Part shown: in pieces, positions 1 to 7,200 of the stretch | How positions within the stretch are numbered: position 1 is the stretch's first letter | Layout: every line of letters begins with the position of its first letter | From: Desulfuromusa sp. | GTDB taxonomy: Bacteria; Desulfobacterota; Desulfuromonadia; Desulfuromonadales; Geopsychrobacteraceae | Direction: 5' to 3' | NCBI GenBank assembly: GCA_029933365.1 | Contig: JAOZOH010000132.1 | Location: 1 to 7,497, forward strand | DNA length: 7,497 nt | Notes under the pieces: model-generated | The model's database searches: none | Told to the model about the DNA's origin: nothing | Seen by the model: the letters and a program-made list of their open reading frames with translations, nothing else | Made by a program: the position numbers and the translations under genes

Positions 1-70
1 CTGGATTTGCAGGTAAGGACGAATTCACCCTGTGGCTTGTGTAGAGCTGCTATTTTAATCAGGGTAAACA

Positions 71-79
71 TGTTATGAT
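71..79 (+). promoter_or_regulatory. Candidate extended -10 promoter for the DUF1573 gene
   Basis: The bases TGTTATGAT form an extended -10 element (TG, one base, then TATGAT, five of six matches to TATAAT). They lie 43 bases before the ATG at 122 and would start RNA near position 86. No convincing -35 hexamer sits 16-18 bases upstream, which is tolerated for extended -10 promoters. A second AT-rich hexamer, TATAAA at 96-101, is an alternative. This is a motif reading only. Confidence 0.35.
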
Positions 80-121
80 TCAGCGTTGTTAAGAGTATAA
101 ATCCATTTAAAAAGGTTGGTT

Positions 122-802
122 ATGCGTTGCTGTTTGTTATTGCTTCTATGTTTTTTCCCCTGCAGTTCTGTGTTTGCTGAGCCGGCATTGGTGGTTGAAC
201 GCTTGAATTATGATTTTGGTGAAACTATGCAAGGGACCAAAATCGATACCACCTTTCGCTTTCAAAATGCCGGGGATAAGGTTTTGGAAATCAGCCGCTT
301 GCGAAGTTCCTGTGGGTGTACCGCTGCTCTGCTATCAACTCACAAGCTGGTGCCAGGGGCTGTTGGGGAGCTGCGGGTGACTTTTGACTCACAGGGATTT
401 CGTGGAGCAATCCAAAAACGGGTGACTTTTGAGACCAATGACCCAAAACATACAGCTGTAACGTTCGGGTTGCAGGGGAACGTTAAGGTTGAACTGTTTT
501 TACAACCGAACAGAATTAATTGGGGGATTGTGAAAAAAGATACGCCATTGGTGGCTGAACTCGAAATCGTTAACCGATCAAAAGATGTTGTTACTCTGGA
601 AGCACCAACGGCAACCAATGTCGGGATTGTGGCTGAGTTGTCACCATTAATAATAGCTCCGGGAGAACAGTCGCACCTGAAAGTTTCAGCAGAATTTCCA
701 GCAGGTAAAAAACGACTGGCTGGCTATATTTTGATAAACAGTGATTTTCCCAGCCTTCCCCAATTAAAGGTGCCCGTTTCTGCCCGACTATCTCAGAAAT
801 AA
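122..802 (+). CDS. Exported DUF1573 domain protein
   Basis: A 226-residue protein, predicted to be secreted to the periplasm. Residues 1-19 form a signal peptide: one Arg, a Leu/Cys/Phe-rich core, then SSVFA before EP, a good signal peptidase I site. Residues of about 23-119 match DUF1573, an immunoglobulin-like beta-sandwich. The family hallmark SCGCT is at 63-67, preceded by YDFGE and followed by the typical GxxGELRVTFD and FETNDP strands. Residues of about 120-222 look like a second, more diverged beta-sandwich of the same kind (INWGIV, then a VNRS strand). The family has no known enzymatic activity; a structural or binding role in the envelope is likely. An in-frame TTG at 116 would add two residues, but AAGG at 112-115 is placed six bases before the ATG at 122, so I chose the ATG. 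The gene stands alone and is convergent with the small gene at 826-996, with 23 bases between their stops. Confidence 0.85.
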   Translation: MRCCLLLLLCFFPCSSVFAEPALVVERLNYDFGETMQGTKIDTTFRFQNAGDKVLEISRLRSSCGCTAALLSTHKLVPGAVGELRVTFDSQGFRGAIQKRVTFETNDPKHTAVTFGLQGNVKVELFLQPNRINWGIVKKDTPLVAELEIVNRSKDVVTLEAPTATNVGIVAELSPLIIAPGEQSHLKVSAEFPAGKKRLAGYILINSDFPSLPQLKVPVSARLSQK

Positions 803-825
803 GCTTAATTAAACGGATTCCTTAT

Positions 826-996
826 TTAATCGCCATCCAGACCACGCTGAATTTTTCTGCCCAGATAAAACCCTATCGAAGTCCCTACTACGCTTGCCAG
901 ATAAGATCCCATGATACCGCCATAAGACCCACAACGCCAACCGATTGCCCCTCCAATTGAAGTGACAATCATCAAGATGAGTGACCTCAGAGCCAT
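826..996 (-). CDS. Small glycine-rich membrane protein (56 aa)
   Basis: A short gene of 56 codons plus TAA. It starts with ATG directly after the TAA of the upstream CheX-like gene (TAAATG on the - strand). A purine-rich ribosome site, AAGGGAAG, lies in the last codons of that gene, a few bases before the ATG. The protein begins MALRSLILMIVTSIGG and has two probable membrane segments (about 5-20 and 26-46) rich in glycine and small residues (GGAIG, GGIMGSY), ending in a positively charged tail (GRKIQRG). Similar two-helix glycine-rich small proteins are common in proteobacteria and have no assigned function. Tight coupling suggests co-translation with the CheX-like gene. Start, ribosome site, codon use and membrane pattern all support a real gene; the role is unknown. 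Confidence 0.7.
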   Translation of the reverse strand: MALRSLILMIVTSIGGAIGWRCGSYGGIMGSYLASVVGTSIGFYLGRKIQRGLDGD

Positions 997-1869
997 TTAC
1001 TTCCCTTTTGGAACGACGATAGTCAGTTCAAATACTTCACCATTGGAAAAATAGATTGGAAACAACAGTCCGGTTTGGTTTCCCTGGATTGTGAGGTTTA
1101 TAGTATTCTGTCGGCGTATTTGAGCGGGAGTGATATCTATACTGTAACCAAACTGAGCTGCTTTGCTTGCGACATTGCTGCAGACGATATTGACAAACTC
1201 TTTCACTGCCTCATCTGTTTCCTCATCTGACCCCGTTGCTACTTTATCTTCCTTGAGTATGGCGTTGGCAATCAGCGCTCGGGCGTATTCAGAAACTGTC
1301 AGTAAATAGTGCGCACTGAGTGAGCCGGAAAATTCCAGTTCAATAATTACAGCTCGTTTCGGGAGGGTTCCGGTCATAGTGCAAGGGCCGGTTTGGAACG
1401 TCACTCTGGCGACTCGTGTCAACATTTTGTAGGTCATGTCAGCAACAATTTCCCAGATGGGCTGATGGGAAATCCCGGCAGGAATAACAATTTTCTCTGC
1501 AACAGAAACCTTCTGGGTCTGCTTAAATTCATCCAAGTAAAAATCTAACTCTTCCATGGTGATAGTTTCAAGTTTGACCAAAGCTTCACCGATATAAAGA
1601 TGTTCACTTTGTTGTTTGTTGAGAACCTGTTTCACCCGCTCCGGAGTGAGAAAACCCATTTTGACAGCCATATCGCCAAACTGTAGATCTTCGTGCCGCT
1701 GTGCATGATGTGTCAGGGTTATCTGTTCTCTTGTCATCATCCCCAATTCTATGACCAGACCTCCAAAACGAAGATTTGATTTTTCTTGCAGTTCAATGCC
1801 GCGCAACAAATCCAGACGGGTGATGATTTTTTTGTCAATCAAAAATTGTCCAAAAAACTTAATAGCCAT
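997..1869 (-). CDS. MshEN-like repeat / CheX-like fusion protein
   Basis: A 290-residue soluble protein with two parts. Residues 5-117 hold four tandem repeats with an exact 29-residue period: glycines at 7, 36, 65 and 94, each preceded by an aromatic or Ile and followed by two aliphatic residues, then a turn and a helix; the helix ends in Gln at 28, 57 and 86. This register fits the MshEN motif (R/x-[LF]-G-x-x-[LVI]-[LVI]-x-x-G), which binds c-di-GMP in MshE-type ATPases; the second copy is the best (R34, F35, G36, G43, Q57). Residues of about 130-288 resemble CheX, a CheC/CheX-family phosphatase that removes phosphate from CheY. The key acidic residue and asparagine of the ExxN motif fit E224 and N227 in EFVNIV. 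No ATPase domain follows the repeats, so this is not a secretion ATPase. I infer a signalling protein tying c-di-GMP or another ligand to response-regulator dephosphorylation. The ATG at 1869 has an AGG just upstream. It is first in a unit with the 56-aa gene and diverges from the tRNA. Confidence 0.75.
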   Translation of the reverse strand: MAIKFFGQFLIDKKIITRLDLLRGIELQEKSNLRFGGLVIELGMMTREQITLTHHAQRHEDLQFGDMAVKMGFLTPERVKQVLNKQQSEHLYIGEALVKLETITMEELDFYLDEFKQTQKVSVAEKIVIPAGISHQPIWEIVADMTYKMLTRVARVTFQTGPCTMTGTLPKRAVIIELEFSGSLSAHYLLTVSEYARALIANAILKEDKVATGSDEETDEAVKEFVNIVCSNVASKAAQFGYSIDITPAQIRRQNTINLTIQGNQTGLLFPIYFSNGEVFELTIVVPKGK

Positions 1870-1933
1870 TTTAACCTGATCCCTTTTATTGTTTTCGTTG
1901 CTCTATTTCTGGTATTGCTGCAATCAATTCCAG

Positions 1934-1962
1934 TTGCATTAATGGGAGTTGTAGCGTATAAA
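1934..1962 (+). promoter_or_regulatory. Sigma70-type promoter of tRNA-Arg
   Basis: TTGCAT at 1934-1939 and TATAAA at 1957-1962 are separated by 17 bases, the preferred spacing. The predicted start of RNA at about 1969 is five bases before the mature tRNA 5' end at 1974. The intergenic stretch of 104 bases is shared with the divergent CheX-like gene, for which I could not pick a clear promoter. Confidence 0.65.
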
Positions 1963-1973
1963 GTACAGCCCAT

Positions 1974-2050
<77 letters not shown>

Positions 2051-2065
2051 ATTACACTTGATTTG

Positions 2066-2104
2066 AGACCTGAACGGTAAAACAAAGTCGTTCAGGTCTT
2101 TTTT
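2066..2104 (+). terminator. Intrinsic terminator of tRNA-Arg
   Basis: A perfect 11-base-pair stem, AGACCTGAACG (2066-2076) with CGTTCAGGTCT (2089-2099), closes a 12-base loop and runs into six T (2099-2104). It begins 16 bases after the tRNA CCA. On the opposite strand the same hairpin lies just past the end of the metallo-hydrolase gene but lacks a U-rich tail, so it should work mainly for the tRNA. Confidence 0.9.
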
Positions 2105-2118
2105 GTTTTCGGCTCTGT

Positions 2119-2958
2119 TTATATTTTAATCTTGACTCCGACCGAGGCAGAGAAAAAGTGCTCACCAAAACGTTCAGCCAGCATCCGTGCGCCTCTAAGT
2201 CCGGTACAGTGCGATGCACCAATCAGGTCGACATCAAGCTCCTCCAACCGATTCAGGGTTGCAGTCATTTGCTCTTCGCTACAGAATTTCAAATGAGTTC
2301 CCCCCAGAACCATATAGATTTTTTTATTTCCAGTGACCTTGATTGCGTGATCGATAATATTCAACAGCCCTGCATGGGCACACCCAAGTAAAATCACCAA
2401 CCCTTTATCAGTATTGATAAATAGTGACAAGTCATCATGGAGGGGATCGGTGATTTCTGTTCCATTTTCAGTGAGGGATAATAGGTTGGGGTCGCCAGTT
2501 TCCTCCTTGGAGAGTCGCGGGACTTCCCCTGACAGGAGCAGATCTGGTGTTACCTTGTAGGGGGCTGCAGAGAACTTGAAATCGGCACCCAACTTTTCCA
2601 GCTCAACTTGTGGCCAAGGAATCCCAATGTCATGCATTTTTCCGCTATTTTTACTATAATGCTCGGAAAATAAATCAGGATGGGCATAAATTGGGATTTT
2701 TCCGGTTTTTTCCAGAACCTGCTTCAGCCCACCGGTATGATCAAAATGACCGTGGCTGAACATGATTCCCTGTAGGTTTGTGAGGTCTATTCCCAGCAGT
2801 TTGGCATTATTCATAATTGTCATGCCACCGCCGGTGTCAAAGAGAAAATTGCCGGCAGGGGTCTGCAGGTGGCAGGAAAATCCATGTTCTCCCAGCAACC
2901 CATAAGGGCTGACCTGGTCGACACTGTTTTCGCATAGAATTGTTAGCTGAATACTCAT
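2119..2958 (-). CDS. MBL-fold metallo-hydrolase (COG1237 type)
   Basis: A 279-residue cytoplasmic protein of the metallo-beta-lactamase fold. The metal site signature HxHxDH is seen as SHGHFDH at 68-74 (H69, H71, D73, H74). Further probable ligands are H195 in GCAHAG and H250 in GASHCTG; GGTH at 219-222 and the SGEVPR block at 143-148 are also typical of the COG1237 branch. Members of this branch are often named after the archaeal dihydropterin / ribofuranosylaminobenzene 5'-phosphate synthase, but that activity is unproven in bacteria, so the substrate is left open. Length is normal and nothing is missing. GGAG lies eight bases before the ATG at 2958. It is the second gene of a unit: the mutT stop is 20 bases upstream. 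It runs convergent to tRNA-Arg. Confidence 0.88.
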   Translation of the reverse strand: MSIQLTILCENSVDQVSPYGLLGEHGFSCHLQTPAGNFLFDTGGGMTIMNNAKLLGIDLTNLQGIMFSHGHFDHTGGLKQVLEKTGKIPIYAHPDLFSEHYSKNSGKMHDIGIPWPQVELEKLGADFKFSAAPYKVTPDLLLSGEVPRLSKEETGDPNLLSLTENGTEITDPLHDDLSLFINTDKGLVILLGCAHAGLLNIIDHAIKVTGNKKIYMVLGGTHLKFCSEEQMTATLNRLEELDVDLIGASHCTGLRGARMLAERFGEHFFSASVGVKIKI

Positions 2959-2978
2959 CGTGATCTCTCCCCGTCTTT

Positions 2979-3395
2979 TTAGCCAGCAGACATTTTCTGT
3001 AATTTTCTGATGATTGGTTGGTCGGCCACTAGAATATCATAGTTGAGAAGATTTACTGGTGCAACCCAACGATGATCGGCAACTTCAAGATGTCTGATTT
3101 TTCCACTTTTCCAAATACATGAGTAAGCTAGAATCTGCACATTGCCCCATTCATAGCTATGGTGAACGGTTTCTATCAATGCTCCAACTTCAATTTCAAT
3201 ATCTAACTCTTCACGTAATTCTCGCTCTAATGCGACCTGCGGTGACTCTCTTGTTTCTATTTTCCCACCGGGAAATTCCCAATAGCCCCCAAGACGTTTG
3301 CCTTCTGGGCGTAGAGTGATAAGTATTTTATCCTGATGCAGAATGACAGCTGCACAGACTTCAACCGGTATTTTTTGACTGTTATTGTTGACCAT
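2979..3395 (-). CDS. mutT: MutT-type Nudix hydrolase
   Basis: A 138-residue Nudix hydrolase, close to the usual size of MutT, which cleaves 8-oxo-dGTP to the monophosphate and so prevents oxidative mutations. The Nudix box spans residues 44-66: G44, then E50 and the R58-E59-L60-R61-E62-E63 core, with the metal-binding glutamates present. GYWEFPGG just before the box and DHRWV at 107-111 are typical of MutT. The usual glycine near the end of the box is D65, a known but less common variant. Reading can extend upstream to a TTG at 3491 or an ATG at 3485, adding about 30 residues without family character and without a ribosome site; I prefer the ATG at 3395, which has GGAG upstream though at a long spacing of 12 bases. 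First gene of a pair with the MBL hydrolase; divergent from ubiE. Substrate could also be another damaged or unusual nucleotide. Confidence 0.85.
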   Translation of the reverse strand: MVNNNSQKIPVEVCAAVILHQDKILITLRPEGKRLGGYWEFPGGKIETRESPQVALERELREELDIEIEVGALIETVHHSYEWGNVQILAYSCIWKSGKIRHLEVADHRWVAPVNLLNYDILVADQPIIRKLQKMSAG

Positions 3396-3407
3396 TGTTG
3401 GCTTTAT

Positions 3408-3411
3408 CTCC
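3408..3411 (-). promoter_or_regulatory. Ribosome site supporting the mutT start at 3395
   Basis: GGAG on the - strand, 12 bases before the ATG at 3395. The spacing is longer than ideal. The competing starts at 3485 (ATG) and 3491 (TTG) have no purine-rich site upstream; the sequence there is the complement of the ubiE ribosome site. Confidence 0.4.
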
Positions 3412-3505
3412 AGATTTGAATTTGTCAGTATTTTTGTTGGCGCTAGCTTGACTCTGTGATAAAAACAGGCTCCCCATTGATTCATATGCAATCAGGAGTT
3501 TACAC

Positions 3506-4225
3506 ATGTTTCAGTTATCTGACAAAGGGCGCGGTGTGCGGCAGATGTTTGACGATATTGCTTATCGTTATGATCTTCTGAACCGACTGCTCTCTTTTGG
3601 CATTGATCGACGCTGGCGGCGTTTTGCTGTTAGTCAGTTGAGTATTCCAAAAAACGGTCGAGTTCTAGATATTGCGACCGGAACCTGTGATGTGGCTCTG
3701 GAAGTTGCAGAACAAACCGATCCTTCTGTGACAATTGTCGGTGAGGATTTCACTCAGGGGATGCTGGTACAGGGACAATCCAAATTGCAAAAATCTCCTC
3801 ATAGTCGACGGATTATGTTGGTTAATGCTCCTTGCGAAGAAATTCCCCACCCTGATGATTGTTTCGATGGAATCACGATTGCTTTTGGCATTCGTAATGT
3901 TGTTGATCGCCAAGCTGGTTTGAATGAAATGTACCGGGTACTCAAACCAGGCGGCCGGGCGGTGATTTTGGAATTCTCCCAGCCTGAAAGTCAACTGTTT
4001 CGCAAGATCTACTACTTTTATTTCCAGAAAATGCTGCCGACCATCGGTGGACTGATCTCAAGAAAGCGTAGTGCTTATCAGTATCTTCCTGATTCAGTCA
4101 TTGAGTTTCCCAGCCAGGAAGAATTCTCAAACATGATGGGTGAGGCCGGTTTTAAGCGGCTGCAATATGTTGATCAGACTTTTGGAATCGCTACGGTTTA
4201 CGTTGGTGACAAGGTTGCAGAGTAA
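3506..4225 (+). CDS. ubiE: Demethylmenaquinone methyltransferase MenG/UbiE
   Basis: A 239-residue S-adenosylmethionine-dependent C-methyltransferase of the UbiE/Coq5 family. It makes the last step of menaquinone synthesis (demethylmenaquinone to menaquinone) and, where ubiquinone is made, the C-methylation of the benzoquinol ring; in an anaerobe of the suspected type only the menaquinone role is expected. Family blocks in order: FDDIAYRYDLLNRLLSFGID (15-34), SAM motif I VLDIATGTCD (53-62), acidic D81 in GEDFT, FGIRNV (127-132), YRVLKPGG (143-150) and LEFSQP (155-160), then YLPDSVIEFP (193-202). Length is normal. Motif I has Cys61 where the family nearly always has Gly (GTGD). AGGAG at 3494-3498 is seven bases before the ATG, a strong start. 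Monocistronic as far as the window shows; diverges from mutT and converges on the AsmA gene. Expected at the inner face of the cytoplasmic membrane, acting on a lipid substrate. Confidence 0.95.
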   Translation: MFQLSDKGRGVRQMFDDIAYRYDLLNRLLSFGIDRRWRRFAVSQLSIPKNGRVLDIATGTCDVALEVAEQTDPSVTIVGEDFTQGMLVQGQSKLQKSPHSRRIMLVNAPCEEIPHPDDCFDGITIAFGIRNVVDRQAGLNEMYRVLKPGGRAVILEFSQPESQLFRKIYYFYFQKMLPTIGGLISRKRSAYQYLPDSVIEFPSQEEFSNMMGEAGFKRLQYVDQTFGIATVYVGDKVAE

Positions 4226-4251
4226 TAGTAGCTTTCCACAAATAAAAATAA

Positions 4252-7200
4252 TCAGGGCTCGACCTTTTTCTCAGGTTCTTGTTTGAATAAGGTTCCGACA
4301 TCTTTGGCCAGTTTCCCCGGGAGTCCAAGTGTTCGTTTGAAAATACCAAAGACGGTTTTTGAAACTGAACCAATTGGTACCGCAGTGACCTTGGGTTCTT
4401 CGCTGGTTCCTTCAATTTTGAACTGAGCTGTTATCAGCGCTTTATCTTTTCCCGCAAGCACCCATCCTGCAATTGGAATAGAAGTGATGATTTTATCAAC
4501 CGTTCGCAGCGGCATGACTCCAAGATTGAAGTCCAACTCATCACCAATCAACCCTTGTGTTCCTACCATAGAGAGATTCATCGCTTCGCTAGTGATTTTT
4601 AGATCTTCTGTCTTGAGTTGACCAGAGCCAATCTGAATACTTCCTTCCATCAATGTGAAAGGCATTCCTTCTTTATCCATATCCGGTAGTTTTCCAGCAA
4701 AAATCTGCGAGACGTTCAGCAGAGAAAAGACTTGTGCCAATCCATGAAACTTTTTCAGAGTGCCATCGCTGATCTGTATATGTATCCCACCCATTGCATT
4801 TTGCCAGAAATGCTCATCTCCTGGATCTCCTTCGATATAAAAATCTCCTCTCAGGTGGCCAGTGATCAAACCAGGTTTTTTAAATATATCCTGGTGTAGC
4901 ACTGATGCATTGATTCCTTCCACATGACCGGATATTTTCAGGGGTGCGATCTCTTGTCCGTGGATGAATTCTACCCGGGTCTGGCACCACCCCTCCCCAT
5001 TATTGAATTTAAGTGGGAAAATAGTGAGTCGGCTGTTCTCCCCTCTGATTAAGGCTTCAGCGTTTTGAAAGTTCAGTCCACCTAAAGTTCCCTGCTTGGC
5101 GAAGACCTTAATCAATAGCGGCGGTCTTCCTTTTCCCTGCTGCTTAGGATCTGTTGTTTTTGGACCGTCAAACAAGTTGATGATCTCTAGAACGTCAACC
5201 CGGTCCGATTGAATATCAAGAGAAACCTGCGGGGCGCTGAAATTGCTGACTGTTCCACTGACCGTTGCCAGGGTATTATCTTCAAGCCGAACTTTGACCG
5301 GGGAGAAGCTGATGCCATCAGCGTTGATTAGCAGATGCCCGTCCAGATCATAAAGGGTGAGCTGTTGGTTTGGAAATATCAGATCATGGGCACGAACCTT
5401 CTTGCTATTGAGATCCAGATTGAGTTGTGGGTTCTGCCAGTCACTTAACACCCCATCAACAATAAAGTTTGATCTTCCCAGTGAAGTTTTAAGCTTTTGA
5501 AAGGTGAAACCATGTTGGTCAAGGTTGACTTCACCGGTTGTGTTATTCAGATCACCGATGACCGAGGTCAGGTGTGCACCGACATTTTTGAGCCATAAGG
5601 TTCCCTGCAGACCGGTTTGTTGTTGGGATATGACGGATTCAATTTGACCCCTGATCTTGAGTCGTTTCAGCAGAGGAGAAAATAGTAGGAGTTTGCCAAA
5701 ATCAATCGGTTCCAGCGCCAGACGGTATGTTTGCTTCCCTGTGATCTGTTGGAAAAAGCCGGCTCCAGAAATACTGAGCTCATTCAGATTGATAGAAAAT
5801 TTCTCCAACTGTAATTGGTTATCAATCAGACGACCACGGATATGGAGTGTCCCCCGATCGACAGGCTGTTTTTGAAATAGAGTTCCTAGCCGTAATTCAG
5901 TCGAACTTAAATCGGCCTGCAGCTGGAAGCTTGGACTGAGAAGAGGGCCGTTCAGGCTCAGAATCCCAGGAGTATTTCCCGATATGCTCCATCCCTCAGG
6001 GAGGTGGAGCTGTGGGAGGAAATCATCAATATGGGGGTCGAAATTAAACTTTAAATCAAGCTGTGGATGTAAAAAAGGTTTGATAACCTTCCCTGAAAAA
6101 TCAATAAATTGACCATCTGCCACGAGAATTCCATCATTAATATGAAGGGCCTTGTTGTCCAAGGAAAGTTCAACAGATAAATCCTCTAGTTGCTTTAACT
6201 CAGGGGTATTCCAGTCAAGATTGCAGACCGTGATTTCTGCGCCGATGCGGGGTAGTCCAGAGATTTTTTTTGCAGGGTCCCAGCTTTTCTTCAAGGTGAT
6301 TGCCAGCCGATCGATTTCCCCATGATTAAGTGTATTGGCGTTGGGAATACGCCATGCTGTTAGAAGCTCCGGGGTTAATGCGACATTTTCCGCTCCGAAA
6401 CGTCCGGCCAGAACATATTTTTTTGCTTGGCGGAGAAGGTGGAATTCACCACTGAGTGGAATTTTTAGCAGTTTTCCTTTTAACTTGGTCAGGGAATCTT
6501 GCTGGCTGGAAGATGTCCAACGTCCTGAAAGTGAAAAAACCGGTTTTTTGTCACTAGAGCCAGACAGTGTGGTCGTGAAGATTGTCCCTGTGCTTGGAAC
6601 TCCCTGGATGCTCAGGTTGAGGTCGAGTAATTCAGGAAAGCCACGATTCTGCAGTAAGGGGAAGCTTTTGGTCGAATACCTTTTGATCGTGAGCTGAGTT
6701 TTATGCTCCTCATCTCTCCAAATTTCCGGATTCCTGCTTGAGGGTAGCTGGGTCTCCAACAAGAAGTCGGCTCCATATTCCTGTACCTGGCCACTCATAA
6801 CCAGCAGCCCGGTTTTATCTGGTTTCCACCCACGAAGAATGACGTGAAGATTGGCCAACACCAGTCGTTGAATAACATCATCACCCTGCTTCTGATAAAT
6901 CTTTAGGTTGCCATTATGGACACTCAGGATTCTAATTCCCAAGGAGTTGATTATCTGCTGGGATGTCCCTTGGGCTGGACGCTCAGGAAACGGGAGCCAG
7001 AGTTGGAAGCTTGGGTCGTCGATCTGGACTTGGTCGAGAATGAATTGCCCATCGAATAGTGGGCCAATTTTTAATGTTGCGGTGATGTGTGGAATATCAG
7101 CCAGGATCGCATGGTCTGGTCCGATCTGTAAATCTTTCAAAGCAAGGGCCAGTCCGTGACTGAAGGTCAGCGAGCTGTGGCCAATTTGAACCGGCTGATT

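Noticed and set aside
1..71. Possible coding ends at the left edge: a + strand frame closing at 42-44 and a - strand frame starting at 71
   Set aside because: The first is only 13 codons and the second has no ribosome site; neither can be told from chance.
122..178. Lipoprotein signal in the Cys-rich N-terminus of the DUF1573 protein
   Set aside because: The cysteines are preceded by LLL and FFP, not by the small residues of a lipobox; SSVFA before EP fits ordinary signal peptidase I cleavage.
3434..3463. Possible ubiE promoter: TTGTTG, 18 bases, GATAAA
   Set aside because: Both hexamers are weak and other pairings in this AT-rich stretch are equally good; not strong enough to annotate.
3396..3491. 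N-terminal extension of MutT to a TTG at 3491
   Set aside because: It adds about 30 residues without Nudix character and without a ribosome site, and it fills the divergent promoter region of ubiE.
6335..6697. A 120-codon + strand frame
   Set aside because: It lies wholly inside the AsmA-family gene on the other strand, has no family character and no ribosome site; a shadow frame.
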